Below, piece by piece: positions 37,521-50,257 of a stretch of DNA of 64,000 nt. The notes beneath the pieces were generated by a model that was not told where the DNA came from, searched no databases, and saw only the letters and a list, made by a program, of their open reading frames with translations. The DNA comes from Capitulum mitella (taxonomy: Eukaryota > Arthropoda > Thecostraca > Pollicipedomorpha > Pollicipedidae). Location: NCBI GenBank assembly GCA_030062745.1, contig CP099845.1:18640903-18704902 (forward strand), in the 5' to 3' direction. Position numbers and translations under genes: made by a program. The stretch's first letter is position 1. Every line of letters begins with the position of its first letter.

Positions 37521-38721
37521 TTAACCCTATTCCCGGCAGGGGGACTGAATCCACCCCCCAGGTTTTCTGCTTGCCAGTTCCAGGGTTTTTGACGCAGCTT
37601 TACGAAACTCGGTCACTTCCCCGAGCTATTCTTTCTACGTACTGTGACAAAATTTCGAAATCCTTTTTTCTCAGGGGCGGAGCCAGGCAACATTTCTGGG
37701 AGACACTTCAGGCCATTTTTGACCCTGTTCAGGGTAAAAGGAAAATGACTGCCATAACTACTGTTTTTAAGATAAAACTTTATATGGATATCTAGGTGAA
37801 TAGCTGTGGAACGTGCAAATACAATTTTGTTCATCTGAGGTCACTACAAGGTCAGGTCACGGTCAAAAGTCAAAATTTGGCTTTATAGCAATAATTTCAG
37901 CGCTATCTTTTGAAATAACAAACTCGGAATATATGTGACGTAGAGGGGCGACCTTGACTTGTGTATCACGTTTCAGCCTGATATCAGGTCGGGTCACGGA
38001 GCTATGACCTAAAATGCCAGTGCGCGTACCCGATATCACAACAGCCGTAAAATGGGATTCTTGTAAAAGAGTGAATTCGAATGATTGAAAACGTTTACGG
38101 ATAACATTAAATGCACACGAGATCATTTCAAGTGACTCCAAGGTCACTGGAGGTCATTTAAGGTCAACGGCCACAAGTTGATCTGAGGAGCACATGACCA
38201 TAGCAGTTCCTCCTTTTTTCATGTCCCTGGGGCCGCCTATGCTAACATTATACAGACACTGTCATGCGATTCGTGCTTTTTAGCGGACCATGACTAGCAT
38301 AAGCCAAAAATGTGTTTTTGCCTTTTTCCTTCATTCAGCTATTAAAAAAGCCAGTCCTCCTGTTTTTGAAATCCTGTTAACGCCTATGAATTTCCTCAAA
38401 ATTTCAAATGTCTGTACTAATTTTGAAAGCCCCACCTATAACCTTTCGATTCATGCCAAATTCATCGAAATCGGTTCATAAACAAGGGAGTTGTAAGAAG
38501 TCCAAAAAAAAGTCATTTTGATATCTTTGTCCCACTATATCCATCCCTTTCAAAATTGCGAAAATTTCTGTTTTTCAAAGCGTAGTTCATGTCATGGCAA
38601 ATCGATTGCCGTTTGTTGCGATGAAATTGGATGTGTATTTCTCAAGATCTCAGAGGGGGGGCAATCCGTCCCCCCTGCCGGGAATCCGCCATACCGTCTA
38701 GCCCTCTGGGAATAGGGTTAG
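37521..38721 (+). mobile_element. Family A TTAA element, copy A3
   Basis: Direct copy of family A. TTAA at 37521-37524 is followed by CCCTATTCCCGG; the right end reads CTGGGAATAGGG followed by TTAG, a mutated TTAA. It is about 1193 bp inside the flanks. It matches A1 throughout, including the segments GATATCAGGTCGGGTCACGG and CAAATCGATTGCCGTTTG. The second half-site of the DR1 is lost (AGGTCAACGGCCA). Confidence 0.88.
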
Positions 38722-41700
38722 GACAGACCTGGTGCTGGTTTATCTACCCAGCAAAGTTCGGCCGCCTAGGTCACTGTTTCCGGCACTGGAAGGGCCCCGA
38801 GTCCAAATCGAAACACGTGCCTCAGGATCGCCAAGCGGATCACACGTGGGCGCCCACCACAAAAGCATGCGCCCATAAGTCGGGCCCATGTCGTCAAAAG
38901 GTCTTGAGTGACTTGTACCAGTGATTAAATGAACTGTATCCACTCAGGCCTTACAAGAGCTACAGCTGACATTACGAGGTGTTCACATCTCCCACAAACA
39001 CTGTTGCCAGGTCACGTCAGGTCGCTGAATTATGATATACGTCTATGGCTTGTAAAACGTCTTTGTGGACCAGATCCGCTTTGGATTTCTTCTCCAGATT
39101 CTGACCATATATGGAGCTAGTTCTCGATACAGGACTGTTAGGCCGTGCACTTGACGATGGGGTTTGAAAAATCACTGAAGTCTCCAAGGTCATGTACGGC
39201 CACTAAAATTATGTAACCTGCTCTAGTCATTGGACAATTTTTACCGCTGACCGAAATATTGTTTTGCACTAGTAACGTAACAAAGGCTCTGGCAGCAACA
39301 TTTAACCTTTCAATGGTCTGACCTTGACCTCAAGAAAAAACAACCACTGGCTAAAACGACAATCAATTTTAAAATCACGTCACTATAAAAGCATGGTTTG
39401 CCGCCCGAAGTCTTACAAACTATTATAACGACTGCCGAGACAGATAAAGATGAGATACTTCTTTTCCCCGAAGCTAGAAAGGACACTAGGTGGTCTGAAA
39501 GGGTGAAATCAGGTATTTTTCGACCTTGAAAGAGCTGTGCTATGCGCTCATTTTGTTTCGTCGCTTTACCTTGATTCGGGGAGAAATGGGATTGAGGTGG
39601 CAACCAACACCGCCATCCCGTTTCACGTACACCCGGGGCGTACGTGAAAATCGCTGCATTCGGCGAGCGTTCAAAAATGGGGTCGAGGCGTAACCTTGAC
39701 CATCCATGTCACCAGGGGCGTAGCCAAGAAGGCATGGCCCCCTTTGGAACTGAAAATTTAACGTTTCTTTACGCCCCGAAAAATGATATAAATGAAATTC
39801 TGTAGCTCGACAATAAAGTGGATAACATCTGAGTGTGTCATAGTGTGACATAGTGTGACGTGCGTCATTGTGACATAGTGTGACATGTGTCATAGTGTGA
39901 CAAGCCTATTTAGGCTTGTCATTGTCCCGAAGACTGCATAGCAAGGTCAACAGTCAGGAAAGGAACTTTTCCAACACCATTACTGGGGATCAGTACACAT
40001 CACTATGAATCTAATTCTTTCCGGGACCACCAACCACGATACTGCACCGCCAAACCATGACGTAATGAGACATGTTTTGGGCACTGCTGCATGGTACGTG
40101 AATGGTGTAAACGTCACTTGCACGTAGCTTTTAAGGGAACACACAGTTTGGAAAGTGAATTTTACAGCGCTTCACAGCATGGAACCAAACCTTCGCTCCT
40201 TGATTCCGTTGTTACATTTTACATCGACCGGTCCGATTTTTGATAATTCGCCATTTCATCCGAGAGGTCAACGATGGTACTTCGCGTTCGACGATCCAGG
40301 AAGAAGACTGAAAACGATAGACTGGTTCCCCGTCTTATTTGGGGTAAAGTTTGAAATGAGAGCTTACATTCCACCCGGAACATGAAATCAAAAGAAGCCC
40401 CTTGGCATAACAAATATTTACTTCACTGTCGATGTCAAGCAACCACCACGATCTACACACTGCGGGAGAAGACGCAGCTGACTCTTCCGTAACCATGACA
40501 TTACTTCCTCGGAAACCAAATAAAAGCAACCAAGGCTACTCATCTGTCCACAAGAAGTGTGAAACCTCTTTCCACTGCGCGGAATAAAGTGTTAGTGAGT
40601 TTTAATGGCAGTCGTATTCAAATCTGGAGGAATTCGTAGCATGCAAAGTCCAGTATACACATGCCCTGAACATGAAAGCAAAATACGATTTGAAGACTTA
40701 CCTCATAAAAAAGACTGAATGACTAAATGAGAAGATGGTTCGAAAACTTTTTCAAATCTTTCATTTGACTTTTAATTTAAGCGAAATTGCGGCTTTTCTC
40801 ACTAAAGTATAGTATATCTGGTGGCATTCAGCCCATAAGCTTGTGGCATCTTTTTTAAAACGTCCTACGTCACCAACTTTCATATGCGTTTAGCCTTTAG
40901 TCTTGAGCAACCGTGATTTTTTCATGCAACGTCATAAACGTAATGTTTACTTCTCGCGAACCAGGGGATGTACAGGGGCGTCGCCACAGATTTTCAATAC
41001 TGGAGGGGGCAAACCCTGGTTTAAAGATTTTTTATACCATTTTTTATTTAAGGTTTTTTATAACAGACGCTACAGCTGAACAGAAGCAGCTCTCCCCCCC
41101 CCGAAAAAAAACGAGTTTTTGACATTTTTACACTTTGTGTAATGAAAACACAAAGTGGCATCGGAAAAGGGGATACACGGAAAGGGTGGAAGGAAGGGGA
41201 AAGCATCCTCCCTTCGGATAATCGACGTCATTCAGTGCATCACATTCAAGGTATTTTTTTGTACCAATATCATTAAAAAAATTCACTTTCATTTATATCC
41301 AGGAAAACAGTTTTCTAACCGACGGCTTCATGCCAGTCATCTTGGAATGTCGATCAATGAAAAAAATCAAAATATGATTCTCTACTTGCAGCATGTCACT
41401 ATTACTTCCATTACGTCTTATACCATCCAAATTGCACAATCTGGACATACTAGCACTGATACCGCGATGGCCATACCATCCCTTCAGCATGCCACTTTGG
41501 CCTCACTATGGTCAATGGAAGCAGCTTCGGACATTCGAACACAGTTCGCTTGAGGAGGAACTGGGACCTACCATTAGTCAGTTATCTGTCTCAGCAGTCC
41601 TACACATTTTATTCTGTATTTGGTGACTGCGATATCACACTTGCTGGTTTTTTTTTCCATTTCAATCATCTCCAAACGTTCATAGACTATAGTCAAAACC

Positions 41701-43933
41701 AGCAGTTTGGTACGCTGAAATATGATTGTAGATTGGGACAAAAGCATGGTGCTTTATTCCAGACCACTGTTGCGACAAATTCGTCCCCATTCAAGAAAAA
41801 AATATATTAGAGCGACTCTTCCCATGATCCATATAAACCAAATTCTAACAAAATTTGATTGCATGAGTCACTTGCATTAACTACAAGGGCTCAAGCATGC
41901 GACCCCCGGAAACTGGCTGGGAGCCTGACCCCCCTTCCTCCCCCATCTCCATCCTGTTAAGGCAGGCCTTGTTGCAACCATGCATGTAGACAGAAGAAAA
42001 TACTTGCCTACACCTAGGGGAAGCGGCCCCATTAACGCACACCTAACGATTAAACAATGATTATGTACGACACATTCTTATGTATAATTCGTAGTACAGC
42101 AAGCTTATTTAATTGTTTACAAACCACACAGAAGAAAGGGACCTTGATGAGATGATAGGGGTAACGCACTCATTTCCATGGAAGTGCTCAAATGTACGGA
42201 AGTGGGAACCCTGCGCCCTAATGCCGCACGGCTAGGCTTCCTAAAAGCGCACATTATGAAAAAGCTTATGATTGTTAAACTAATGGCCAGCCTCAGATCC
42301 AGGACGTTAAAACGGGAGGGACTCGCTGCCAATACGGAATGAGGAGGGCATGGAGTTTCATAAGCTCAAAGTTCTCCGTGAAAAGGAACTATTTCCCAAA
42401 AATTGCCAAAAGAAAAAAAGCAGGATGCGTCCTGCGTCTTGTCTCCTCTTTCATCCGCGCCATCCGTCTCCAGTGAAGCATGGGGTAGCGGTAAGGGAAG
42501 GATCAAGATCAAATTGTGCGTCGTAGAGTCTGACGGAAGCAATACCGGCCGTAAAACCGTTGCTACGGGCGACCTGCCGATTGGGTACGGGGGGTACTGG
42601 ACAACTAATACGCTTGCTGAGCCTCACATTTGTAACGCAGGGATAAAGATCTGGTCAACGTATCCTTACAACCGCACCTATCGGCGTTCTCTTCAAAAAC
42701 GGTGCACAATGAACAAAGTGCAGCGCATCACAAAAACAGTGTACGGTAAGTGCACCCTTCCCCTTACAGTCTTCGCAAGTTGCCCCAGAACGACGGCTGC
42801 GTTCGCTCTAAAACCCTGCATAGGTGAGTGTCGAAACGTTTTACGCGTTGTCTGAAAACTCGAAGTCGTTAACTTGACGGGTCCCTGACATCTGACGACT
42901 TTCTCCAAGGCACGCCACGGTCCGCATTTTATAAAAAGGCGTTTAGTATTACTAGGTATTATGGTTCGTTTTTGAGATCATTTCTTTTAAGCGCCCAAAT
43001 TACTTCTCGTGCAAAACAGATCAAATGTACGGAGGGACAATTCACTTTTATGCTGAACATCGGCCTATCTCAGCAACAAATATCAACCATGGTCAATCCC
43101 GTGACAAATCCACGTGACAAAATCATTTGGAAGCTGAAAGGCAATGACCTTTAAAAAAAACGAACCATAAACGTGTAAAATCCATCGTGGCGATTTGCCG
43201 ATTAGCCGATTTGGCGATTTGTACACCAAATGTAGTCCTTACTCGTCCCGAAGTCGTCTGGACCCCCACAAGCGAAATCTATGCCACACCTCATAGAATC
43301 CAATAAAAACCAGAATTAACCGATATGACATCCTCTGAGGTCGCCCGTAAGGCTGCTATGTGGCCTAAAGGGATCAAACTGCTCGTGTACCTAAAAAATT
43401 CCATACAGGCTCGTTTTTGCTTCGTTGCTCAGTCACGTCAGTTTAAAAATATCTGGGTGCATTTCGTAAGAAAATTCCGTTATGTCGAAGACCAAATACC
43501 AAATATTGGCGAGGGTTAAAACTTTACACAAGATTAGTGAAAGAATTAACTCCCTGCCAGTTTTTAGCAAATGGCATAGTGAAGTGTCGAATCTGTTTAG
43601 AACAGCAGCACTTACGTTCTAATTTGCTTTTAACATGTTGAAAAACAGCCGTGCGCAATTAAGGTACGTAAGATCGTGCCTTATTCGGAATCCAACGCAT
43701 GTCCAAATAACGCACATTGCAACAAAATCTAGGATTATAGCCATCTGAATGATATTTTTGGAGGTCCGTCGTCATGGCCAGCGACAGATGTGTTTTCACG
43801 TTATAGTACCACTCAGCTGGAAAAGCATGCATGCGATTAACACGAATTCACGAAGTTGCCCGACATCGAAACGTGCAATACTGCATCAAATGTGCTTCCG
43901 CGAGACGGTTTCGAAAATGATTTTATGTAACTA
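38722..43933. other. Non-coding, no gene recognised
   Basis: No exon is supported. Repeat-end motifs of the GGGGCGTAGCCA type occur at about 39714 and (as GGGGCGTCGCCA) 40976. The open frame 42403-42855 has no recognisable domain. A hairpin and 10-bp tandem array lies at 39830-39921. Confidence 0.4.
39830..39921. repeat. 10-bp tandem repeat ending in a perfect hairpin
   Basis: Repeats of TGTGACATAG/TGTCATAGTG run from about 39832 to 39900, followed by an 11-bp perfect inverted repeat: TGACAAGCCTA at 39898-39908 and TAGGCTTGTCA at 39911-39921, with a two-base loop. The last TGTGACA unit merges into the hairpin arm. Confidence 0.8.
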
Positions 43934-44100
43934 GTCCAGGGGCGTTCGGAACGGGCACGGGAGAGGCAGGGAGAGCAGCTCCCCCAACTTTCGGCAACAT
44001 TTAACGTTAACCCTGTCGCGTTGCATGGAAAGAAACGAGATAAGAATCGCGTTTGCCCCCCCCCCCCCTCCCATCCATCGTGGTTCCACCGCTCCTGGTT
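43934..44100 (+). repeat. Family F short repeat, copy 1
   Basis: Starts at about CCAGGGGCGTTCGGAACGGG and shares, in order, AGCTCCCCCAA, GGCAACATTTAACG/TTAACCCT, GCGTTGCATG and AATCGCGTTTGCCCC with 46976-47110. It is probably the end of a dispersed element; the full extent is unknown. Confidence 0.5.
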
Positions 44101-44982
44101 ATGACATGTTTTGAAACGTACTTACAATGCCGGAGCGCGCACCAAACGTTGCAGAAAAGAACGACACGCCAGATAAAGTCAATCAGTTGACTTGAATGTA
44201 CTTTGCGTAACACCTAGTGATTTTCATTGTTTGTGAGTCATTAAGTGTTGTCCGTCAATAGTGCCCTTTCCCATGCACCATTCTCAACTGTGTTTCAAGT
44301 TCCATGGCTTCAGTTCATTGATAGTCTTGTTTTACATCAACTAGCTGCGTCACTAGGTACTTTTTGCAGTTTTGGTATGACATCGACAACCAACGAAGTG
44401 TCCATACCCCCGCTGCAGTCAAGGAAATGAGAAATGGTCATCATTGTTACGTCTGCTTTTGGCAATGCCGGCTAAGAACGGCGTTTGGGTGGGCAACCTG
44501 CTTGGGTCCATCTGTTTGTTGTGATTTAGGACGCACAGTCTCTTGTGCTCAAGCGTCTGTGTTTCGAATCAAGTCTTAAGTTTCGTCGGGCATCAATCAA
44601 TCGTCTGTTTGGGTTCAAGCGCCTTCTGAACACAAGGAAATGTCGCCTGTGCGCCGATCTTTGGCGCAATCTAAAACTTCCATGTTGAATGATGTGCGAC
44701 TAATGATGTCCTTCCATTCTGTTCCGTGCTGTCGCGAAAAGGGAAACAAAAATGCCTCAAATGCGATAATTTCAGTCAAATATGTGTATTCGCTCCTTGT
44801 CAATGGTAATGACCAACGATTTCATAGATGTCCGTCCTGCATGCTGATTACTGGCGTTTTAGTGAGATTTTCAGTTCTGATAGGGGGGACGATTCTCTTT
44901 GCCTGAAAAAAGAGGGTACGCGCTCCCCCGTCCCCCCCCCCTTAGCGACGCCTATGGGATGCAGATGCATCCTCAACCTACA

Positions 44983-46208
44983 TTAACCCGCGCACGACCG
45001 TCGGTCGGTTTCGAACAGGCGCGACTGGGGGGGGGGGGGGCAGTTGGCCGCTCCCCCTACCTCACGAACAGCTGGTCGCACGATAAAAAATAAGCATACC
45101 GTTGGGAAGCTTGTGACGAGTAGAGCTCGAAACTGGTCTCATTTTTAGTTTTAGATAATATGTAAGCCAATTTACGCCCTAAATATGTTTTCTCATAGCC
45201 GACTGCATGAGATCGAGAAATGGCCTGAATCTCAAGGGCTGTGACTAATAACGCATACGTAAAGATACCAGCGCACAAGTAAAGGCCCGCGGATGCTGAT
45301 ACACGTCTAATTTCCTCAGATTTGTTCAATATATACGCCGAAACATTGAGTTAAAGACACCGTAATTCTCCCGTCAGCCGTCACTGTGCGCCGCTGCCGT
45401 ATGCGGTACCAAATTGACGGGAACTAATTTTAGCGTTCCTTTATTTTCGCGAAAAAAGACGATCTTTGCCAACTTTATTGATCTTTGTGGTTCTTGTGAT
45501 GGTTTCTCATGCTTAAATTCTGGAAAAAATGATTAGTTGCCAATCTACAAAGTTGGCGGAGCTTTATTGGCGAGAGCCTGTTTATTTGCAAAATATGCTA
45601 CTTTTCAAACTTTTTGAGGTTCCTGGCATTAATTACGTCTGTGCAAGCTAGTTCTGCCATTTTGTACCCATTTTGAGTAATTCATCGTCGATTTTGACGG
45701 TGGTACATTTTGGCTCACTACAGTTATTGGTGACCTGACCTCAGGTCAATGGCTGGAAGTCACTGATACTTTGCCCAATGACGGCAACTAGATGTCTGCT
45801 TGACTCCACACTAAAAATGTTATGGAATATTCCGTCAATTTCCGAAAAAACGGCGATATGTCTTAAAAATGGGCTTGACCTTAGGTCAATGACCCGGAAA
45901 ATTCCGAAAAATCTGAGATAGCAGATTTGTTGCATCTATCACGATCACTAATCCCTGAAAGTGTTATTGAGATATCTTGTTTTGCGAAAAAGTTAGAGGG
46001 CGCTAAACTTTTTTCGAAACAGGTCTATTTGGCCTGACCTAGGTCAGGCACCTGAACTGACCTGAGGTCAAAATTTTGACATGAGATGTAAAATTGACGA
46101 AGCAAAAGATACACGAAGTTTCGTGGCTCTGTGTTTGTTTGTTCTCTCGCAGTCCCAGAAAAACATCAGGGGGGAGCGGTCAACTGCCCCCCGTCGGGGA
46201 GGGGTTAA
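44983..46208 (+). mobile_element. Family C element C8, full length
   Basis: TTAA at 44983-44986 and 46205-46208 enclose 1218 bp that begin CCCGCGCACGACCGTCGGTC. It carries the clearest triple half-site at 45876-45895: TGACCT-T-AGGTCA-A-TGACCC. No coding frame is supported. Confidence 0.9.
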
Positions 46209-46975
46209 AGCTCCACCGCTGTCCACATTGCACAGCATTCAGCATTCTACATCGTAGAGCACGGACAACTATCCCCATGCACATTTCTTCTCGACCAAGT
46301 GCATTTCATCGAGCACTCTGCCACACTGCAGAGCATGCAGTCTTACAGCATTAAATTAAAAGAAAACAACTAATAATAACAAATAAATAAATAATAACGT
46401 CTGCCACGGAAACTCGGCGAAAATTACAACGCATGAGTTCAAAATGACTTAATTATTGAATGATTCGGTTTTTTAATATACGTGCGTATAGAGAACATTT
46501 AATTCCATACAAACCGCAAATATTTCGGCACAACTCGACATCTGATTGATCCCAGAGGGCACCGAATGCTATGTTGTGCCGAAATGTTTGATTTTTTAGC
46601 ATAAAATGACCCTTTTACTCACGCATATCTGAAAACGTAATCGAAGTTCCAACGCCACTTGACGACCGACTGCCACCTGATGAAACACAAGACTTGACTC
46701 AAGACTGTACGCATACGTCCAGCAGACTTCGTGTCATCGCAGTCATGACTGGAGATTTCCCGGGATTTTGAGCTGATTAGAATTTCAAACAGTTTCTCCT
46801 CACAGTCACTGCCATAGGCTTAATATGTTAAACAAAATGCGAAATTGAGGTGTACACTCCGCTTCCACCTACGGTCTCTTGACATGCCCAATGCTTGCAA
46901 TCCACAGTCAGTGGATATCCCACACCCGGGTGACACACCGTCCTAGAAATGCCGGAACAGCTCCTCACGCAGATA
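46209..46975. other. Non-coding, no gene recognised
   Basis: AT-rich to mixed sequence with no exon, RNA gene or known repeat recognised. Confidence 0.4.
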
Positions 46976-47110
46976 CAGGGGCGTTGCAAAGGGAGGGGGG
47001 CATGGAGGAAGCTGCCCCCCAATTTTGGGCAATATTTTACCTTAACCCTATTGCGTTGCATGTAAAAAAAAGACCAAAATCGCGTTTCGCCCCTCCTCCC
47101 CCACATCACC
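46976..47110 (+). repeat. Family F short repeat, copy 2
   Basis: Partner of 43934-44100, same orientation, with CAGGGGCGTTGCAAAGGG, GCTGCCCCCCAATTTTGGGC, TTAACCCTATTGCGTTGCAT and AAATCGCGTTTCGCCCC. It lies about 0.9 kb upstream of the PPP2R5 start codon. Confidence 0.5.
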
Positions 47111-47386
47111 ATAGAAGTTTCATCTCTTCTGCACAGGTAAGAATTTCAGACGACCATTGACACTGGTTTGACTACTTGTGGGTAAGTCAATCACCCATGC
47201 TCAGCCCACTCACAGTCCCCAATGATCAATGTCGCAAAGTCGCCTCCTGCAGTGCAGATCACGTCCACCCTCGTTGCTGTTCAGTCAACAAATCACCAAC
47301 ATCACTGTAAACAGATTACGCTACAATACATTCCGTTAGCATATCATAATCTTGATCACGCCACAACGGCGTTGGTTTGGTTGAAG

Positions 47387-47400
47387 GTAACCATGGCAAC
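47387..47400. promoter_or_regulatory. Perfect RFX X-box motif upstream of PPP2R5
   Basis: GTAACC-AT-GGCAAC fits the X-box consensus GTNRCC-(0-3 bases)-RGYAAC bound by RFX factors, which control ciliary genes in animals. It lies about 0.6 kb upstream of the PPP2R5 start codon. A match of this quality is rare by chance in one short region but not impossible in 64 kb. Whether it acts here is unknown. Confidence 0.4.
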
Positions 47401-47968
47401 GAAACGAGCGAATGGTGTCCCAAATGCGTACATTATTATGACGTCATTGGAAATAATTTAGAGATAACATTGACTGCTTGAATGCTTAATTAGCTTCTCC
47501 TCGTGGAATCAGAATATTTTGAAACTGTAATTTTTGGATGAAATGATTCATTAATGCATTGCTGAAAATGTACGATGAAAAACGCAATGACTTCGAGGTT
47601 TATGTGGGCGAACCAATGGTCCTTTAATCAACATTAAAACGCATAATTTTTTTGACTCCTGTTTTTTTCATGGCTTGCAAAAGGTAACAGTGCAATAAAC
47701 ATGTCATAGCGTGACGGACAAAACTACCGATTTTTTTTAACAAAAGAAAAAAACATTTTGCAAGTTACAATGCTCGTTTGCGTGGTGTACTCCATGGAAA
47801 GTCTTCTAAGGTTTGATTTCAAACGATCGTGATCTTCAAAATCCGTAGACATTTGCATGAAATTTCAAATCATCCCCTATATCAATGACGTTATTTATAA
47901 TCATGGCGTTTGCCTTCAATGTTTCGAGCATGAGCCTTATTTTTCAACCTTGGGCGCCGTAGTCGGAT

Positions 47969-47975
47969 GGGCGGG
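47969..47975 (+). promoter_or_regulatory. GC box in probable PPP2R5 5' region
   Basis: GGGCGGG lies 44 bases before the PPP2R5 start codon within a short GC-rich stretch (about 47944-48010), the likely 5' UTR or core promoter. No TATA box or initiator could be assigned. Confidence 0.25.
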
Positions 47976-48018
47976 TGGGAGCCGTGAGGGCGTGTGGGTA
48001 CGCGGCCTGTGATTCGAG

Positions 48019-48045
48019 ATGCCTAACAAACCGAAGAAGGATAAG
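48019..48045 (+). CDS. PPP2R5: PP2A B56 regulatory subunit, first coding exon
   Basis: B56 (B') subunits bind the PP2A A/C core and direct the phosphatase to substrates carrying LxxIxE motifs, for example at centromeres and in Wnt and insulin signalling. This nine-codon exon encodes MPNKPKKDK and is followed at once by the donor GTAAGG in phase 0. The start matches the basic N-terminus of vertebrate B56-delta (MPYKLKKEK). The next exon is 4.5 kb away. Four exons in this window together give about 149 residues of a protein usually 450-600 long; the HEAT-repeat body lies beyond the right edge. Subtype is judged from the N-terminal tail and the SSSRFN block, which favour the gamma/delta class (Drosophila well-rounded) over the alpha/epsilon class (widerborst). 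Confidence 0.85.
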
Positions 48046-48374
48046 GTAAGGAAATTTGGCTCCTGTGATTTGAAACTCAAGGCTTCTGCATCTTATGTAT
48101 ATGTTTATCAGAACATATTCTGCATTAATGCATTGGGAGTCCGGTCTAGGCCGTGCGTCGGAATTGTCGTAGGATTACAAAAGATTTGTATTCGAATGTT
48201 GGTTCGTCGGCCTGTTATTAACCATAGACCGTAAGAACCGTTTATTCTGCATCATGTATTTTTGTGCTAAATGATACTCTGTCCCCAATCATGAAAGGCA
48301 ACAATTAATTTCATGCTGTGGCTCACTGCCAAGTATGTTGCCATTCGGGGCTGGTCGTGAGAACGAGCGATGAC

Positions 48375-50220
48375 CATTGATTTGGGGCTCATTTTGCCAT
48401 TTTCTTTGTCTGCATTTGCCTTATGCATGTTAAATGTTTGTAATTTGAAGGATGACTGAAAGATCCTGCAATACTTTACCTTCACTTGTACTGTTAATGC
48501 ACTTGTAAAGGATAACATATGTGTTTCTGAAGAATCTAGAAGGCAGTTTTCATACAACAGTCATTAAGATTATGATTGGTATAAAAGTCACTCAGTAGCA
48601 GTAGAATAAAGTACAAAGCTTGGAATGAATGATTGGTGGTTGCTATCTCAAGAATATGATCTAGCTATGTGATATTGTTTTGGGGTCATGATAGGAAATG
48701 GGAACACCCAGTGGACCAACATGGGTGGTTTTACTCACTGAAAGCACAATTTCAAGCATCCTTCCCAGGATAAGCTTTGGCTATCCATTTTCTAGTTGGT
48801 GAAAATTATGCTGAGGGAATGTTTGGTAATGAATTCATTAGCAATACTGTCTCTAGCATACAAGATGCCTCATGGTTATGTGTTGTGTGTGCTATGATGT
48901 CTTCACACATTTCATACTGGGAGTTGGGACTGGTCAGTGCTACGATACAGCATAAGTTTGCATGTATTTTTGGACCCATATTTCCAAGTTATGAGCATTA
49001 TTTCCCATTCCAGTTTCAGTATATTACTCAGCTAGTAGTGATCTATCTAGAATGATGGGGTGGTAATGCAAAGTGATGGCATTACCCATGGGGTAGAATA
49101 GGGGCTGCCATAACCTTTGCATTGGTAGCTGTTGTTTTGTCTCAAGATTGGTGGAAGGCTCCTAGAAATCACCCACTGTAACATTTGATATGCCATCTGG
49201 CATTGCAGAAAATTTTGCACACAGCTGTTGCTCTCTGAAATGATGAGACTGTAAATTGAGTCCGAAATGAACAGATAATAGAAAATTGGCAGGCAGTGCA
49301 GGTGGTTGGCATGTCCCTGTCAAACTTGTGTAAGATTGTTTTAAATAGATCTTATCTTATCTTAGAAGCTGATATTTGCAATAATGGACTTTGCATCTCT
49401 TGCACTTTTTTATAGGGGAAAGAATTTCAGGTCATGGCAGACTTCTGAGATTGACATCAATGATGAAGGCTTGCAAGCTGTTTTTTGGATCTGCAGCACA
49501 TTTTGGTTTCATATTTTGAATTCTTCCCATGGACTCTGCTGAGATGTGGTTTGTTTCTAGGCAGGACTATTTGGACAAATGTAGCACAATTAGCATGCTT
49601 TTTAAAGGCCACTGATGTGATATGACCATAAAATGGCTTGAATCAATGGTCAGTCTCAGGGCAGTTTTATGATTGATTTCAGTGATGGCATTTATTTCAC
49701 AATTTTCATTGATCAGAGCTTTGGTCTCTGATGATCTTACATCATTTTTGTTCCTGGTAGCATAAGGTAAGCAAAGGTAGGCAATGCCTTTTTATTTTTG
49801 AAAAAGCTGACTTGAAGATAAAAACCATAACCAATTGTAAGAATGCATCAGTTTGAACACAAGGTCACTGCAAAAGCATAGTTTGCCAGCTAGAATGCTC
49901 TAAAGTTACACTGATATAACATTGGAGATAGCAAACAGTGAAAGTCTCAATTGGTATTGCCTGGGAGATAATTAGGTGCTCTGACAGGACTAATAGAGGT
50001 CATGCTTGTGGCAGGTTTTGAGTCAAATAGAATCAGTGCTGAAATGATGCATGGATTTAGCACTTGAAGTACAATCTAAATGAAGTTAGTTAAAATGTGC
50101 TTTGAATCAGAATCAGAAGTGAACCACATACTTGTCTCAAGAATTTGCCATGAATCTGTTCACCAAAAGTTCACAGAGCATGATGGCAAATAAACATTGT
50201 CCATTTTTTGCATTTTTGTG

Positions 50221-50257
<37 letters not shown>

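Noticed and set aside
42403-42855. 150-codon plus-strand frame
   Set aside because: No domain, splice context or repeat relationship recognised; likely chance.
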